61,440 bases of DNA from an uncultured Muribaculaceae bacterium (GTDB lineage Bacteria; Bacteroidota; Bacteroidia; Bacteroidales; Muribaculaceae): the NCBI GenBank assembly GCA_947174275.1, contig CAMWIJ010000008.1, positions 1 to 61,440 of the forward strand, read 5' to 3'. The notes below the pieces were generated by a model, which was given only the letters and a program-made list of their open reading frames with translations, was not told where the DNA came from and made no database searches. How positions within the stretch are numbered: the first letter of the stretch is position 1; every line of letters starts with the position of its first letter. The translations under genes were made by a program, and so were the position numbers. Below are positions 1 to 9,408 of this stretch, piece after piece.

Positions 1-78
1 AAAAAAAGAAAAGGCCACAAGATGGCTACTCACAAACGTAAAAAACGTCTGAGAAAGAATCGTCACAAGAAGAAATAA
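1..78 (+). CDS. AURKAIP1/COX24-domain small basic protein (5' partial)
   Basis: The open frame enters from outside the window and ends in TAA at 76-78. The visible 25 residues are almost all Lys, Arg and His and include a MATHKRKK-type core. This matches the very short (about 29 residues) AURKAIP1/COX24-domain proteins of Bacteroidetes, which resemble small ribosome-bound basic peptides. Only a few N-terminal residues should be missing. The in-frame ATG at 22 is internal by comparison with that family. A hairpin follows the stop, and RNase G begins 137 bp later, so this is probably its own short transcript. The family call is from memory of the motif. Confidence 0.7.
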   Translation, partial: KKRKGHKMATHKRKKRLRKNRHKKK

Positions 79-100
79 TCTCATGACATAACGCTATACA

Positions 101-160
101 GGACAAACTTATATGATATTCCGCCAGGCGGCTATTGTCAATAAGTTTGTTCTTGCGTTT
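101..160 (+). terminator. Hairpin terminator after the small basic gene
   Basis: Ten-base perfect arms lie at 103-112 and 141-150, with a second GC-rich palindrome (121-131) in the loop and a T-rich tail after the 3' arm. It separates the small basic protein gene from RNase G. Confidence 0.6.
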
Positions 161-215
161 TTATAATCTCTAACTGAGCTCCGGCTCTTTGCCGGAAGCA
201 AAACAAAAACAACCA

Positions 216-1838
216 ATGAAAAGCGAATTAATTGTAGACGTACAACCCAACGAGGTGTCGATTGCGCTTACCGAGGAAGGGCGGCTTGTGTCCCTTCAGA
301 AAGAGTCGCGCAACCAGGCCTACGCTGTAGGTGACATCTACCTGGCTAAAGTTAAAAAACTGATGCCCGGACTGAATGCCGCCTTTGTCAATGTCGGCTA
401 CGAAAAAGACGCTTTCCTTCATTACCTTGATCTTGGCCCCCACTTCTCTTCCTATTCAAGTTTTGTAGACCAGCTGCTTGAAGATAAAAAAAAGGTGCCG
501 CAGCTTTCAAAACTCAAGCTCGGCCCCGATATCGATAAACACGGCTCGATTGCCGACCTTCTTGCGTCAGGACGCGAACTGCTTGTGCAGATTGTCAAAG
601 AGCCGATTTCTTCAAAAGGCCCCCGTCTCACTACAGAAATCACATTCACAGGGCGTTACCTTGTGCTCATCCCTTTCAGCGACAAAATCTCGATTTCACA
701 GAAAATAAAATCGACAGAGGAAAAACTGCGTCTCCGTCAGCTTGTCGAGAGTATTCGTCCAAAAAATTTCGGAGTCATCATACGCACTTCTGCCGAAGGC
801 AAACGTGTCGCAGACCTGAACCATGAGCTCAAGACGCTTCTCGAATGCTGGGAAAGCACTCTCGCAAAAGCGCAGAAAGCCACCGCTCCGACTCTGATTT
901 TTGAAGAGGAAAGCCGTATAGTAGGCGTGTTGCGCGATATTTTCTCACCGGAATTTGAAGCGGTACATGTAAACGATGCCGAAGCTACGGCTCAGATTCA
1001 GAAATATGTGAGTCTGATTGCCCCTGACCGCCGCGATATTGTGAAACTGTATGACAAGCCGGAACCTATTTTCGACAAGTTCAATATCACCAAACAGATA
1101 AAATCATCGTTCGGCAAGACAGTTTCGTTTAAATCAGGCGCGTATATCATCATAGAGCATACAGAGGCGCTTCATGTTATCGATGTCAATTCAGGCAACC
1201 GCACCAAAGCGTCTGCCGACCAGGAAAGCAATGCCCTCGAAGTAAACATGCGGGCGGCTGATGAAATAGCCCGTCAGCTCAGACTCCGTGACATGGGTGG
1301 TATTATTGTCATCGACTTTATCGATATGAACAAGAGCGAGCACCGCCAGCGGCTATACGAGCACATGAAAGAAGTCATGGCAAATGACCGGGCGCGACAC
1401 AATATATTGCCGCTCAGCAAGTTCGGTCTGATGCAGATTACCCGTCAGCGTGTGCGTCCCGCTCTCGACATAACCACGACCGAGAAGTGCCCCTCATGTT
1501 TCGGAAAAGGAGAAGTGCAGCCGTCGCTACTGTTTACCGATACGCTTAAAGAAAAACTTGAATATCTCGTCAACACTCTTAAGGTCAAGAAATTCACAAT
1601 GTATGTCCACCCGTTTGTAGAGGCATATCTCAACAGAGGCATCTTCTCGATGGCCCGCAAATGGCGCCGTGAGATTGGCGGAAGTTTCCGTATCATGGCC
1701 GACCAGTCGCTCGCCTATCTGCAATATCGTGTGATTGACGACAATCGTCGTGAGATTGACCTTCAGGAGGAAAAAGATCTTGAGAGTTCATCGACCAAAA
1801 CAAAAGAAAAAGCCAAGAAAAGAGTAAAAGAGGAATAG
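216..1838 (+). CDS. rng: Ribonuclease G (RNase E/G family)
   Basis: Endoribonuclease of the RNase E/G family, acting on rRNA precursors and mRNA 5' regions. The N-terminus (MKSELIVDVQ) leads into an S1-like RNA-binding domain (about residues 30-130). The DNase I-like catalytic part carries the metal-binding Asp motif HVIDVNSGNRT and a second Asp in GGIIVIDFIDM. The Zn-link motif CPSCFGKG follows near residue 430. Length (540 aa) is that of RNase G, without the long RNase E tail. I chose ATG 216; an in-frame TTG at 189 would only add nine residues not typical of the family. The last 25 residues are Lys/Glu-rich. Confidence 0.95.
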   Translation: MKSELIVDVQPNEVSIALTEEGRLVSLQKESRNQAYAVGDIYLAKVKKLMPGLNAAFVNVGYEKDAFLHYLDLGPHFSSYSSFVDQLLEDKKKVPQLSKLKLGPDIDKHGSIADLLASGRELLVQIVKEPISSKGPRLTTEITFTGRYLVLIPFSDKISISQKIKSTEEKLRLRQLVESIRPKNFGVIIRTSAEGKRVADLNHELKTLLECWESTLAKAQKATAPTLIFEEESRIVGVLRDIFSPEFEAVHVNDAEATAQIQKYVSLIAPDRRDIVKLYDKPEPIFDKFNITKQIKSSFGKTVSFKSGAYIIIEHTEALHVIDVNSGNRTKASADQESNALEVNMRAADEIARQLRLRDMGGIIVIDFIDMNKSEHRQRLYEHMKEVMANDRARHNILPLSKFGLMQITRQRVRPALDITTTEKCPSCFGKGEVQPSLLFTDTLKEKLEYLVNTLKVKKFTMYVHPFVEAYLNRGIFSMARKWRREIGGSFRIMADQSLAYLQYRVIDDNRREIDLQEEKDLESSSTKTKEKAKKRVKEE

Positions 1839-1937
1839 CCTCTTTCGTAAGAATTGTCACGTGCGGTTTCTGAGCGCGTGCAATAGCGATTGACGCCGGT
1901 TGTCATCCCGACACCGCGTCGGTCAGCCGGAAAAAAG

Positions 1938-1965
1938 GAGCGGCGCCGTTGATGCGGTGCCGCTC
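1938..1965. terminator. Bidirectional terminator between rng and btuB
   Basis: GC-rich stem of 11 pairs (one G-T) with an A-run on the left and a T-rich tail on the right, placed between two convergent genes. Confidence 0.7.
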
Positions 1966-1990
1966 TTGTGTTAATGCAATCAAGCGTATA

Positions 1991-4117
1991 TCAGATTGAT
2001 ATCGATAGGAAAATTTCAAAATTGGTGCCGGGCATCGGGTGTGCCATTATGGTCTGATAGTCGGCATTGAAAAGATTGTTGATGGCTATTTTGGCCGACA
2101 GTTCCACCGCATGAAGCGGTATGCGCCGTTCGAGCGACAGATTGCTCATGAAGTAGCGGGGCAGTGAGCCGGAAATGGTGTTTTCATTTGATGTCATGGT
2201 GTATCGACGTGAGTAGTAACACCATTTGTATTGCAGGTTCCACAGTCGCCAGACTACTGTGCCGGTGAGTGACGCCGACAGTTTGGGCACGTAAGGGAGC
2301 TGTTTGCCTGCCGACTTGTCGTCGGGCGAAACCGGCTCGCTGTCGTTGATTGAGGCTGTCCACGACACCCCGGCGTTTATGCCGATTTTCCAGTCGTCGC
2401 CCGGACGCGTGGATATTCCGGCGGCAGCCTCGATGCCGTAGGCATGCACGTTTCTCACATTTCTGGCCTGAAAAAAGCCCTTGTTGGTCGGAAGCCATAG
2501 TATCCAGTCGTTGATATACGAGTCATACCAGTTGACTGACGCCGATACGTTTGTGCGTGAGCCTACTGCTTTGTCGGCTGAAATGCCTATTTCGTAGCTC
2601 CAGCCGTGTTCAGCCTTGAGGTCGGGATTTCCGCCGGGCAGGAAATAGAGGTCGTTGAGCGACGCATAGTGGTGATTGCGGGCCACGGAGCCCTTCACTG
2701 TCAGATTGGCGTCACGATTTATTACATAGTCGGCAAACAGGGCAGGGGCGGGGGCGTCGGCATCATGACCTGCTATATCCTGTCTGACGACTGCTGACAG
2801 TCCGAGCCTCGAAGTTGCCTGCCAGCGGGCTGAAACCGATGCTCCAAGATCACAACGTCCCTTATCATAGCTTTTTACTCCGGCCAGAGCTGCATGGTCG
2901 ACTGTGGCGACTCTGTCGTGTTTCACGGAAAGTGTCGCCGATAGAAACAGGTTGTTGCCCGGAGTCCATCCCCATTCGCCGTCACCGTAAAATGTGTCGG
3001 TTTTGGTGCGGGAGGTAATGGATGTATTCATTATCCCTTCGCTGCGCTCTACGGCATAGTCGTAGGCATTCCACTGGTGCACATATCCGGCGCGTGCCGA
3101 CAGTGTCATGGCTCCGGTGCGGTGCTGCCATGACGCTATGGCGCGTATTATGTTGTCGCGTTGCTTCTTGATGAAATCGCGGGAATCGACATAGTCGACG
3201 GTGTTGAGCGGCACGTGGCGCACTGAACCGGTGTACCACACCTGAAGTCCGATGTCGTTGCGCCGCGGAGCTGAAAAATAAATCTGCTGCAACAGATGGA
3301 AGTCGCAATACCCGCCATTGCGGTTTCGGTCTTTGGGATAATAGGAATTTATAATGGTATGGTTGTCGTCATATACAAATTCCTTACGGTCTTTGTTGAT
3401 GAATGTGAAATCGTTGTCGGAGGTTGAGAGAACTGCGCGCGTTGACAGGCGCCAGCGGTCATCGCCGTATGACAGTTTCAGAAATTCATCGAATGTGCTG
3501 AAGGAGCCGGCTCCCTGAATGTATTGCAAGTTGAAGCCGTCGCCTATTTCAGCCGGAGATGTCGACAGATCGACCATGCCGCCCATGCCGGCTGATGTGC
3601 GCGTCAGGGATGATGCTCCGTGAAGCAGCGACGCGCGGTCGATGAGATAAGAGGGAAGCATCGAGAAGTCGGTAAGCCCCATTGCGGGAGAGTTGACTGG
3701 AAGTCCGTTCCATGTCACTGCGGTGTGAGACGGTGCTGTTCCGCGGAACGATACTGTCGATAGTGTGGCCCGGCCTGCCGATTTGACGAATACGGAAGAA
3801 TTGAAGCCCAGGACATCGGCCATCGAAAGTGAGATGTTGTCACGAAGCGCTGCTGAGTCGATTGATGTGTATTGGACACCGATGCGGCTTAGCGGTCGGC
3901 TTGCTGTAACGGTCACGTCACCGAGGCTGTGGCTTAAAGTGTTGTCGCGCGCTGCTGCCGCCCGCGGAAAAAGAAACAGAAAAAGCAGGGCCGTCACCAA
4001 TAGATGTCGGGATGGCTCGGAGGAACTGAAATGTTCGCTATCGAAATGAAATTTGGCTCTATGAAAACAGTGCCGTCCTGACGATTGTGTGAAGTCCCTG
4101 CTTTGGGGGTGTCTCAT
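1991..4117 (-). CDS. btuB: TonB-dependent outer-membrane receptor, BtuB-like
   Basis: Outer-membrane receptor predicted to import cobalamin using TonB energy. A plug domain follows the signal region (VTVTASRP, then the FRGTAPSHTAVTWNGLPVNS plug motif), and a 22-strand-type barrel fills the rest. The C-terminus (NNLFNADYQTIMAHPMPG) closely resembles the BtuB ending. It lies 48 bp after a BtuG-like lipoprotein gene, and both are downstream of a cobalamin riboswitch, which sets the substrate. The annotated ATG puts about 37 residues before the hydrophobic signal segment, which is unusually long. A non-ATG start nearer the segment is possible, but no downstream ATG is available before the plug. 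Confidence 0.82.
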   Translation of the reverse strand: MRHPQSRDFTQSSGRHCFHRAKFHFDSEHFSSSEPSRHLLVTALLFLFLFPRAAAARDNTLSHSLGDVTVTASRPLSRIGVQYTSIDSAALRDNISLSMADVLGFNSSVFVKSAGRATLSTVSFRGTAPSHTAVTWNGLPVNSPAMGLTDFSMLPSYLIDRASLLHGASSLTRTSAGMGGMVDLSTSPAEIGDGFNLQYIQGAGSFSTFDEFLKLSYGDDRWRLSTRAVLSTSDNDFTFINKDRKEFVYDDNHTIINSYYPKDRNRNGGYCDFHLLQQIYFSAPRRNDIGLQVWYTGSVRHVPLNTVDYVDSRDFIKKQRDNIIRAIASWQHRTGAMTLSARAGYVHQWNAYDYAVERSEGIMNTSITSRTKTDTFYGDGEWGWTPGNNLFLSATLSVKHDRVATVDHAALAGVKSYDKGRCDLGASVSARWQATSRLGLSAVVRQDIAGHDADAPAPALFADYVINRDANLTVKGSVARNHHYASLNDLYFLPGGNPDLKAEHGWSYEIGISADKAVGSRTNVSASVNWYDSYINDWILWLPTNKGFFQARNVRNVHAYGIEAAAGISTRPGDDWKIGINAGVSWTASINDSEPVSPDDKSAGKQLPYVPKLSASLTGTVVWRLWNLQYKWCYYSRRYTMTSNENTISGSLPRYFMSNLSLERRIPLHAVELSAKIAINNLFNADYQTIMAHPMPGTNFEIFLSISI

Positions 4118-4165
4118 ATCCTGATTGATATAAAGATATGTGTCAAAATAAATTTGAATAGTTAC

Positions 4166-5233
4166 TTATTTGCCGGTTTTCCAGCAGAAGCCTGCGGGAA
4201 TGATGCCGGTGGTGAATGAGTCGGTCTTGTCGCCGGCGGCGTTGTAGCGTGTCACGGTGCCGTCCTGCATATAGTCAATTGCATCGCCGACGTAGATGTC
4301 GCCGTTCGCGGGATTGATATCGAGCGCATAAAGGCTGTAGCTTGTCGACGGGATGAAGGCGGCGGTGGGGGCTGCTGTAGCATCCGCACTCATGCGCTGC
4401 ACGCCGTTTTCAAGCCAGAAGAGGTTGCCGTTGTAGTAGCGCAGGTGTGATGCCGAGCTGTATTCGGCGAGCTTGATTGTGCTGACAACCTTGAATGTGT
4501 TCAGGTCGATACGTGAGATCGAAGGAGCCTCGAAGCCCACAGGGTTTTCTGCCCAGCCTCCGCCGTCGCAGAGCACCCACAGAGAGTTCTTTCCGTCGGT
4601 AGCTATGCTCTGAGGCTGTATGCCTACCTCGATGCGGTCAACAACCTTGTCGTTGCGGGTGTCGATTTTCAGCACCTCTTTCTGGTAGCTCCAGCAGTTC
4701 ACATATACGTAATCGCCGATTTTTATCATCTGCTCGGTAGAACCTGTCGATGCCTCCATGTCAGGGATGTCGATGTGGCCGGTTACGCTATATGTGGCCG
4801 GATTGACGATGGCGATGCGGTTGTCGTAGAGGGTGGTTATATACAACTTGCTGTCGCTTATGGCGAGAGCGTTGCGGGGTGATGTCACGTCGGTGACGTG
4901 GCCTTTGACTTTGTAGGTGTCAACGTCGATGGCATAGACCACGTTTGAGCCGTTTACACAGATCCAGCCGGTGTTTCCGTCAATGCTCATTGACTGGGCT
5001 GTGTCGCCGAGCTTCATGCCGTTGGCACGTTGGAAAACGTTGTTCTCCACGGTGTTGTCATCGGGATTGTAATATGACAACGAACCGTTGCCGGCGAGGT
5101 AATTGCCGTTGCACACCACGAAAAGACCTTCGACTGACGATTGCGCGGGCGGTGCCGGCGTGTTGTCGTCGTCAGAGCATGATGTGAATGAGAATGCTGC
5201 GGCAACAGCCGCAAGATAGATGATTTTTTTCAT
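4166..5233 (-). CDS. btuG: Surface lipoprotein, BtuG-like beta-propeller (DUF5074/YncE type)
   Basis: Predicted surface lipoprotein that binds cobalamin and hands it to BtuB. A lipoprotein signal ends at Cys19 and is followed by Ser-Asp-Asp-Asp, which fits the Bacteroidetes surface-export signal. The remaining 335 residues form repeated beta-propeller blades with YncE-like motifs (VVYAIDVDTYKV, RIAIVNPATYSV, SISRIDLNTFKV). I chose ATG 5233 because it starts a classic MKKIIYLAAVAA signal; an ATG at 5260 only adds nine residues. It is the first gene after the riboswitch and is followed by btuB. BtuG in Bacteroides has this fold and partner. The specific name rests on context. Confidence 0.72.
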   Translation of the reverse strand: MKKIIYLAAVAAAFSFTSCSDDDNTPAPPAQSSVEGLFVVCNGNYLAGNGSLSYYNPDDNTVENNVFQRANGMKLGDTAQSMSIDGNTGWICVNGSNVVYAIDVDTYKVKGHVTDVTSPRNALAISDSKLYITTLYDNRIAIVNPATYSVTGHIDIPDMEASTGSTEQMIKIGDYVYVNCWSYQKEVLKIDTRNDKVVDRIEVGIQPQSIATDGKNSLWVLCDGGGWAENPVGFEAPSISRIDLNTFKVVSTIKLAEYSSASHLRYYNGNLFWLENGVQRMSADATAAPTAAFIPSTSYSLYALDINPANGDIYVGDAIDYMQDGTVTRYNAAGDKTDSFTTGIIPAGFCWKTGK

Positions 5234-5332
5234 TTTTGCTATTGTTTTTGAGATTGTCAATTATCAACGTGACACAGGAGCGAAAATAACTTCAGCCTCC
5301 GTAAAATCTGCAAATCGGCTATTCCTTTGAAC

Positions 5333-5620
5333 GGCCGATGGCAAAGCGTTTGTTTTCCGGCTTCTCTCGGTGCGACGCCTTCTCGGAGCCAACGCTCCAA
5401 TGGCTTGTGTCACGATGAGGGTGTTGCAAAGCTTCATACAGTAGGGACGCACGGCTCGTGCGTCCGAAATTAACATCCGGCAATCAGAATGTTGACGGAC
5501 GCACGAGCCGTGCGTCCCTACATTTTTCCGAATTCTGCAATACTCTCAAGAGTTACGGCAGCGTGCCTGCTCAGGATTTTCACCTGAATTCCTTAGATGA
5601 TGATGCAATAGCGCCTTATA
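5333..5620 (-). promoter_or_regulatory. Cobalamin riboswitch, interrupted by a palindromic repeat
   Basis: On the minus strand the conserved cobalamin core is clear at 5594-5551: GGAATTCAGGTGAAAATCC, then TGAGCAGGCACGCTGCCGTAAC. The second conserved part (GCCATTGG ... CTCCGAGAAGGC) lies at about 5410-5365, and a B12-box-like segment (AAGCCGGAAAAC) follows near 5355-5335. The two halves are separated by the 128-bp palindromic element at 5419-5546. The riboswitch sits in a leader of about 480 nt in front of btuG-btuB. Core identification is strong; the 5' and 3' limits are approximate. Confidence 0.88.
5419..5546. repeat. Palindromic repeat family 1, copy A (inside the riboswitch)
   Basis: A perfect 26-bp inverted repeat (5441-5466 and 5496-5521, containing GGGACGCACGGCTCGTGCG) is flanked by outer ends GGTGTTGCA and TGCAATACTC. 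The same structure recurs at 15452-15586 and 16564-16686. No coding capacity, so this is a MITE- or REP-like element. Confidence 0.85.
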
Positions 5621-5725
5621 TGCAATGTCATGTTATCTCATGTTGCAGCTACACAATATATTGCGTCACTGCGACTTGACGATAGTTTTGCGTGGTTTTG
5701 CGACACCATCAGCTCTTCGCCGGTG

Positions 5726-5733
5726 CAAAGATA
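5726..5733 (-). promoter_or_regulatory. -7 promoter element of the btuG-btuB transcript
   Basis: Minus-strand TATCTTTG matches the Bacteroidetes -7 consensus TAnnTTTG. The transcript would start about 100 nt before the riboswitch. Confidence 0.5.
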
Positions 5734-5778
5734 CACAAACTATTTATGAAAAAAGTAGGTTTTTACAATTATTTTACA

Positions 5779-5786
5779 TAAATTTG
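5779..5786 (+). promoter_or_regulatory. -7 promoter element of the DUF349 gene
   Basis: TAAATTTG matches TAnnTTTG and lies 62 bp before the start codon; a T-run lies upstream in place of a clear -33 TTTG. Confidence 0.45.
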
Positions 5787-5847
5787 GAACGGAATTTGGA
5801 GAAAACTGTGCTCCGCATCCAGTTATTACATTAATATTTAATTTGTT

Positions 5848-7707
5848 ATGGAAATCCGCCAGACGGCAGACGAGCCTATTGACCTGACTGCCAATCCTAT
5901 CGCCGAAAATTCTCAGCCTGAAACTGAGAATGAAGAAGTCAACACATCGGCCGTTGCCGCCGATGCAGCCACAGATGATACCAAAGCCGCAGAGGCCGCT
6001 TCTGCCATTGACGAGATGTCGGAAGCTGACGTTATCATCACTCTTACCGCCCTCGCGCAGGCCGAGGCCGATGAAATATCACGCGATGAAGTGTCGCGGC
6101 TCAAACAGCGTTACTACGCGCTTCGCAAGGCTACCGACGAGGAGGCTCGCCGCCAGTTTGTTGCCAACGGAAATGATCCGGAGGCTTTTATCCCCGAAGA
6201 AGATCCGGCCGACGAGGTGCTTCGTCAGCTGCTCGGCTCGATAAAGGAGAAAAAGGCGGCCCGTGCAGCCGAGGTTGAGGCTGAGCTTCAGCGCAATTTC
6301 GAACAAAAAGACTCTCTTATAGCTGAAATCACAGCTATGAGCAACGATACGGATAATGTAAACCGTCACTTCACACGTTTCCGTGAAATCCAGCAGGAAT
6401 TCAAGAATGTGGGTGATGTGTCGCCTCAGCAGATGTCTGACCAGTGGAAGCGTTATCAGGATGCCGTCGAGCTTTTCTATGACCAGCTTAAAGTCAACAA
6501 AGACCTCCGCGATTATGATTTCAAGAAAAATCTTGAGGCAAAGCTCCAACTGTGTGCCGAAGCTGAGCAGCTTGATGCCGAAGCCGATGTGATTGCGGCG
6601 TTCAAGCGGCTGCAGGATCTGCATGTCACATGGCGCGAGACAGGCCCTGTGGCAAAGGAGCAGCGCGAGGAAATATGGGCACGCTTCAAAGAGGCATCAG
6701 CTGTTGTCAACAAAAAATATCAGGCATTTTTTGAGGAGCGCAAAGCTCGTGAGCAGGAAAACGAAGCCGCAAAAACCGCTATTTGCGAGCGTCTTGAAGC
6801 TCTTGACTTTGATTCGCTCAAATCATTCAACGCCTGGAACGACATGACCAGAACAATACTCCAGGCACAGGAAGATTGGCGCAAGCTCGGCTTTGCGTCA
6901 AAGAAAGCCAATAATGTCTTGTTTACCCGTTTCCGCGCTGTCTGTGACAAATTCTTTACGCAGAAAGCCGAATATTATAAATCGGTAAAAGAGGATATGG
7001 CGGCAAATCTGGAGAAAAAATTAGCTCTCTGCGAGCAGGCCGAAGCCCTCAAGGACAGCACGGACTGGAAGGCCACCGCTGAAAAACTTACCGAATTGCA
7101 GCGCCGCTGGAAAACTATCGGCTCTGTGCCCAAGAAGCGTTCCGACGAAGTGTGGAAGCGCTTTCAGGAAGCCTGTGACTACTTCTTCGAGCAGAAAAAA
7201 CGCGATTTGTCACAGTCGCGCAAGTCGGAGCAGGAAAATCTCCGTGCGAAACGCGCGCTGACGGCTTCACTTAAAGAAATCGCCCCCGACGCTCCACGTC
7301 AGGAGGTGGTAGCTGCGATAAAAGACGCGCAGGCCCGTTGGAACGAAATCGGACATGTGCCCTTCCGCGAAAAAGACAAAGTGTATGAGGAATTCCGCTC
7401 CGTAATCAATGAGCTCTATAAAGTGCACGACCTCAAGGACACCCGTGCAAATTTCGCTCGCTTTGAAAACAGCATCAACGAGATGTCAGACAGCGGCAAG
7501 CTCATTCGTGAGCGTGAACGCCTCGCACGTGTTCTTGAGACAAAACGGTCGGAACTGACTACATATCAGAATAATCTTGGATTTTTCAACTTCAAATCGA
7601 CTTCCGGCTCGTCGATGCTTCGTGATATCGAGCGCAAGACACAGCGCATACGCGATGATATCGCCGACCTCGAAAAGAAAATCGCCCTGATTGACGGTCG
7701 CCTGTAA
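5848..7707 (+). CDS. DUF349 repeat protein
   Basis: A 619-residue cytoplasmic, mostly alpha-helical protein. After an acidic low-complexity N-terminus (about residues 1-60), DUF349-type modules recur from about residue 130 to 560. Each shows the pattern of an aromatic-rich helix, a W-x-x-[IT]-G-x-V-[PS] turn and a second helix with F-x-x-x-[CR] (for example WRETGPVAKEQREEIWARF, WKTIGSVPKKRSDEVWKRF, WNEIGHVPFREKDKVYEEF). The C-terminus is a coiled coil. The biochemical function of the family is not established. It is a single gene with its own promoter and terminator. Confidence 0.9.
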   Translation: MEIRQTADEPIDLTANPIAENSQPETENEEVNTSAVAADAATDDTKAAEAASAIDEMSEADVIITLTALAQAEADEISRDEVSRLKQRYYALRKATDEEARRQFVANGNDPEAFIPEEDPADEVLRQLLGSIKEKKAARAAEVEAELQRNFEQKDSLIAEITAMSNDTDNVNRHFTRFREIQQEFKNVGDVSPQQMSDQWKRYQDAVELFYDQLKVNKDLRDYDFKKNLEAKLQLCAEAEQLDAEADVIAAFKRLQDLHVTWRETGPVAKEQREEIWARFKEASAVVNKKYQAFFEERKAREQENEAAKTAICERLEALDFDSLKSFNAWNDMTRTILQAQEDWRKLGFASKKANNVLFTRFRAVCDKFFTQKAEYYKSVKEDMAANLEKKLALCEQAEALKDSTDWKATAEKLTELQRRWKTIGSVPKKRSDEVWKRFQEACDYFFEQKKRDLSQSRKSEQENLRAKRALTASLKEIAPDAPRQEVVAAIKDAQARWNEIGHVPFREKDKVYEEFRSVINELYKVHDLKDTRANFARFENSINEMSDSGKLIRERERLARVLETKRSELTTYQNNLGFFNFKSTSGSSMLRDIERKTQRIRDDIADLEKKIALIDGRL

Positions 7708-7717
7708 GGGATTATAA

Positions 7718-7760
7718 AACACAATGCCCCGATGAATTGTTATTCCGGGGTATTGTGTAT
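7718..7760 (+). terminator. Terminator of the DUF349 gene
   Basis: Arms ACACAATGCCCCG and CGGGGTATTGTGT form a 13-bp stem with a 13-nt loop, followed by a T/A-rich stretch, directly after the stop codon. Confidence 0.75.
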
Positions 7761-7884
7761 TTATTATATAATGACGGCAATGAAATTCGAGGCAAAAGAT
7801 TATGCCCGAGATTTCACATGTTTCAATAAGTTGCTTTAATTCTGTATGCTGTCATGCAGAAAGTGCCTCACTCCGAAATTGAGT

Positions 7885-9291
7885 ATGATGTTTAAGAATA
7901 TACCTATAGGTAAATATGGAAAATATGTTCCATATATCCAGACGCTTCTTGATATAATTATCATAGCTGTAGTGTTTGTGTCGTTACTTTCATGTAATGA
8001 CTACATCATTGTAGCTGGAGGAGGGCATCATGTTTGGCGCGTTATATTGGCTGTCGGTGTTGTTGCAGTAGTCGTGGGCAGAGGTTGTCTGTCAGTGCAT
8101 CAGCGTCGCATGATGCGAGTTGAACGACTCGTAGGCATGGCGTTGCTTGCTTCGTTGTCATCGACAATCCTTTATGCGGCGATGATGATGTTTACAGGAT
8201 ATGCCGGAATTAAAATCGGATTTTTCAGTCTGTTGTTTTTCCTTCAGGCCGGATTGCTTTTGTCGGTATGGCTCGTGTCTCTGGCATTGTTGAAATGGAT
8301 ACGCCGGCATGGTCGCAACACCCGCAATGTCGTGATTATCGGTACCGGTCATGCTGCCGTGCGTCTCACGCAGCTGCTTGTCGGCGAACAAGGTTACGGC
8401 ATGAAAGTGCTCGGATATTTTGACAACCGAATTCCATCTGATTTTTCCGGAAATTTTATCGGTACAATCGATCGCCTTGAAGGTTTCATTAAGGAGAATG
8501 ACGTCCATGAGATTTTTTATGCAGCGTCAATAGATAATGATACGCTGATCAATAAGGTGATACATCTTGCCGACCAGCATTTCTGCAAATTGTATTTCAC
8601 TCCGTTGATATCGCCCAAGCTCAAATATAGCTTCTATATGTTCAATCTCAACAGTACGATTCCGGTAATAGCCGTGCATCAGACTCCGTTGAGATCGGTA
8701 GCAAACAGAGCCATAAAGCGTATATTCGACATTTTCTTCTCAGGATTTGTATTGCTGCTCTCTCCTTTGGTATTGATTCCGATAGCGATAGCAATCAAGA
8801 TTTCTTCTCCCGGACCGGTGTTTTTCAAACAGCTGCGCACCGGATATCTTGGAAAAGACTTCTACTGCTATAAATTCCGCACGATGAGGGTCAGCAAAGA
8901 CGCCGATACTCGTCAGGCCACAAAAAATGATGACCGCAAGACTCGGCTTGGCAACTTTCTCCGTCATACATCGATTGACGAATTGCCTCAGTTCTGGAAC
9001 GTGTTCAAAGGGGATATGTCGGTTGTAGGGCCCCGGCCCCACATGCTTGCGCATACCGAAGAATACCGCAAGCTTATTGACCAGTATATGGTGCGTCATC
9101 TTGTGAAACCCGGCATAACCGGCTGGGCGCAGATTCAGGGTTTCAGAGGCGCTACCGACGAATTGTGGCAGATGGAGCGCCGAGTCGACAACGACGTATG
9201 GTATATAGAGCACTGGAGTCTCTCACTCGACCTCAAAATCATAGTCCGCACCGTCACCAACGCCATCCACGGCGAAGAAAACGCCTATTAA
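7885..9291 (+). CDS. Undecaprenyl-phosphate sugar phosphotransferase (WcaJ-like)
   Basis: Integral membrane enzyme predicted to transfer a sugar-1-phosphate (glucose or galactose type) to undecaprenyl phosphate, the first step of exopolysaccharide or capsule synthesis. The N-terminal third has four hydrophobic helices. A CoA-binding-like fold follows (NVVIIGTGHAAVRL), then a further helix and the bacterial sugar transferase domain with SSPGPVFFKQLRTG, KFRTM, DELPQFWNVFKGDMSVVGPRP and KPGITGWAQI. I chose the ATG at 7885; another in-frame ATG at 7846 would add 13 residues unlike the family. No other polysaccharide genes are adjacent, so the polymer cannot be named. Confidence 0.88.
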   Translation: MMFKNIPIGKYGKYVPYIQTLLDIIIIAVVFVSLLSCNDYIIVAGGGHHVWRVILAVGVVAVVVGRGCLSVHQRRMMRVERLVGMALLASLSSTILYAAMMMFTGYAGIKIGFFSLLFFLQAGLLLSVWLVSLALLKWIRRHGRNTRNVVIIGTGHAAVRLTQLLVGEQGYGMKVLGYFDNRIPSDFSGNFIGTIDRLEGFIKENDVHEIFYAASIDNDTLINKVIHLADQHFCKLYFTPLISPKLKYSFYMFNLNSTIPVIAVHQTPLRSVANRAIKRIFDIFFSGFVLLLSPLVLIPIAIAIKISSPGPVFFKQLRTGYLGKDFYCYKFRTMRVSKDADTRQATKNDDRKTRLGNFLRHTSIDELPQFWNVFKGDMSVVGPRPHMLAHTEEYRKLIDQYMVRHLVKPGITGWAQIQGFRGATDELWQMERRVDNDVWYIEHWSLSLDLKIIVRTVTNAIHGEENAY

Positions 9292-9363
9292 TTCATTTCG
9301 ATTATCAACAAGAATAACTTGTTAACATTTTTTAACGGGGGGTAGAAATAGGTACTATTTACG

Positions 9364-9371
9364 TATATTTG
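9364..9371 (+). promoter_or_regulatory. -7 promoter element of the small membrane protein gene
   Basis: TATATTTG lies 37 bp before the ATG at 9409. A possible weak hairpin (9306-9324, followed by T-run) ends the upstream sugar transferase transcript. Confidence 0.45.
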
Positions 9372-9408
9372 TAACGTCAATTCATTTTATTCTCAAAATT
9401 ATTTAGAG

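Noticed and set aside
189-215. TTG start adding nine residues to RNase G
   Set aside because: ATG 216 gives the family-typical N-terminus MKSELIVDVQ.
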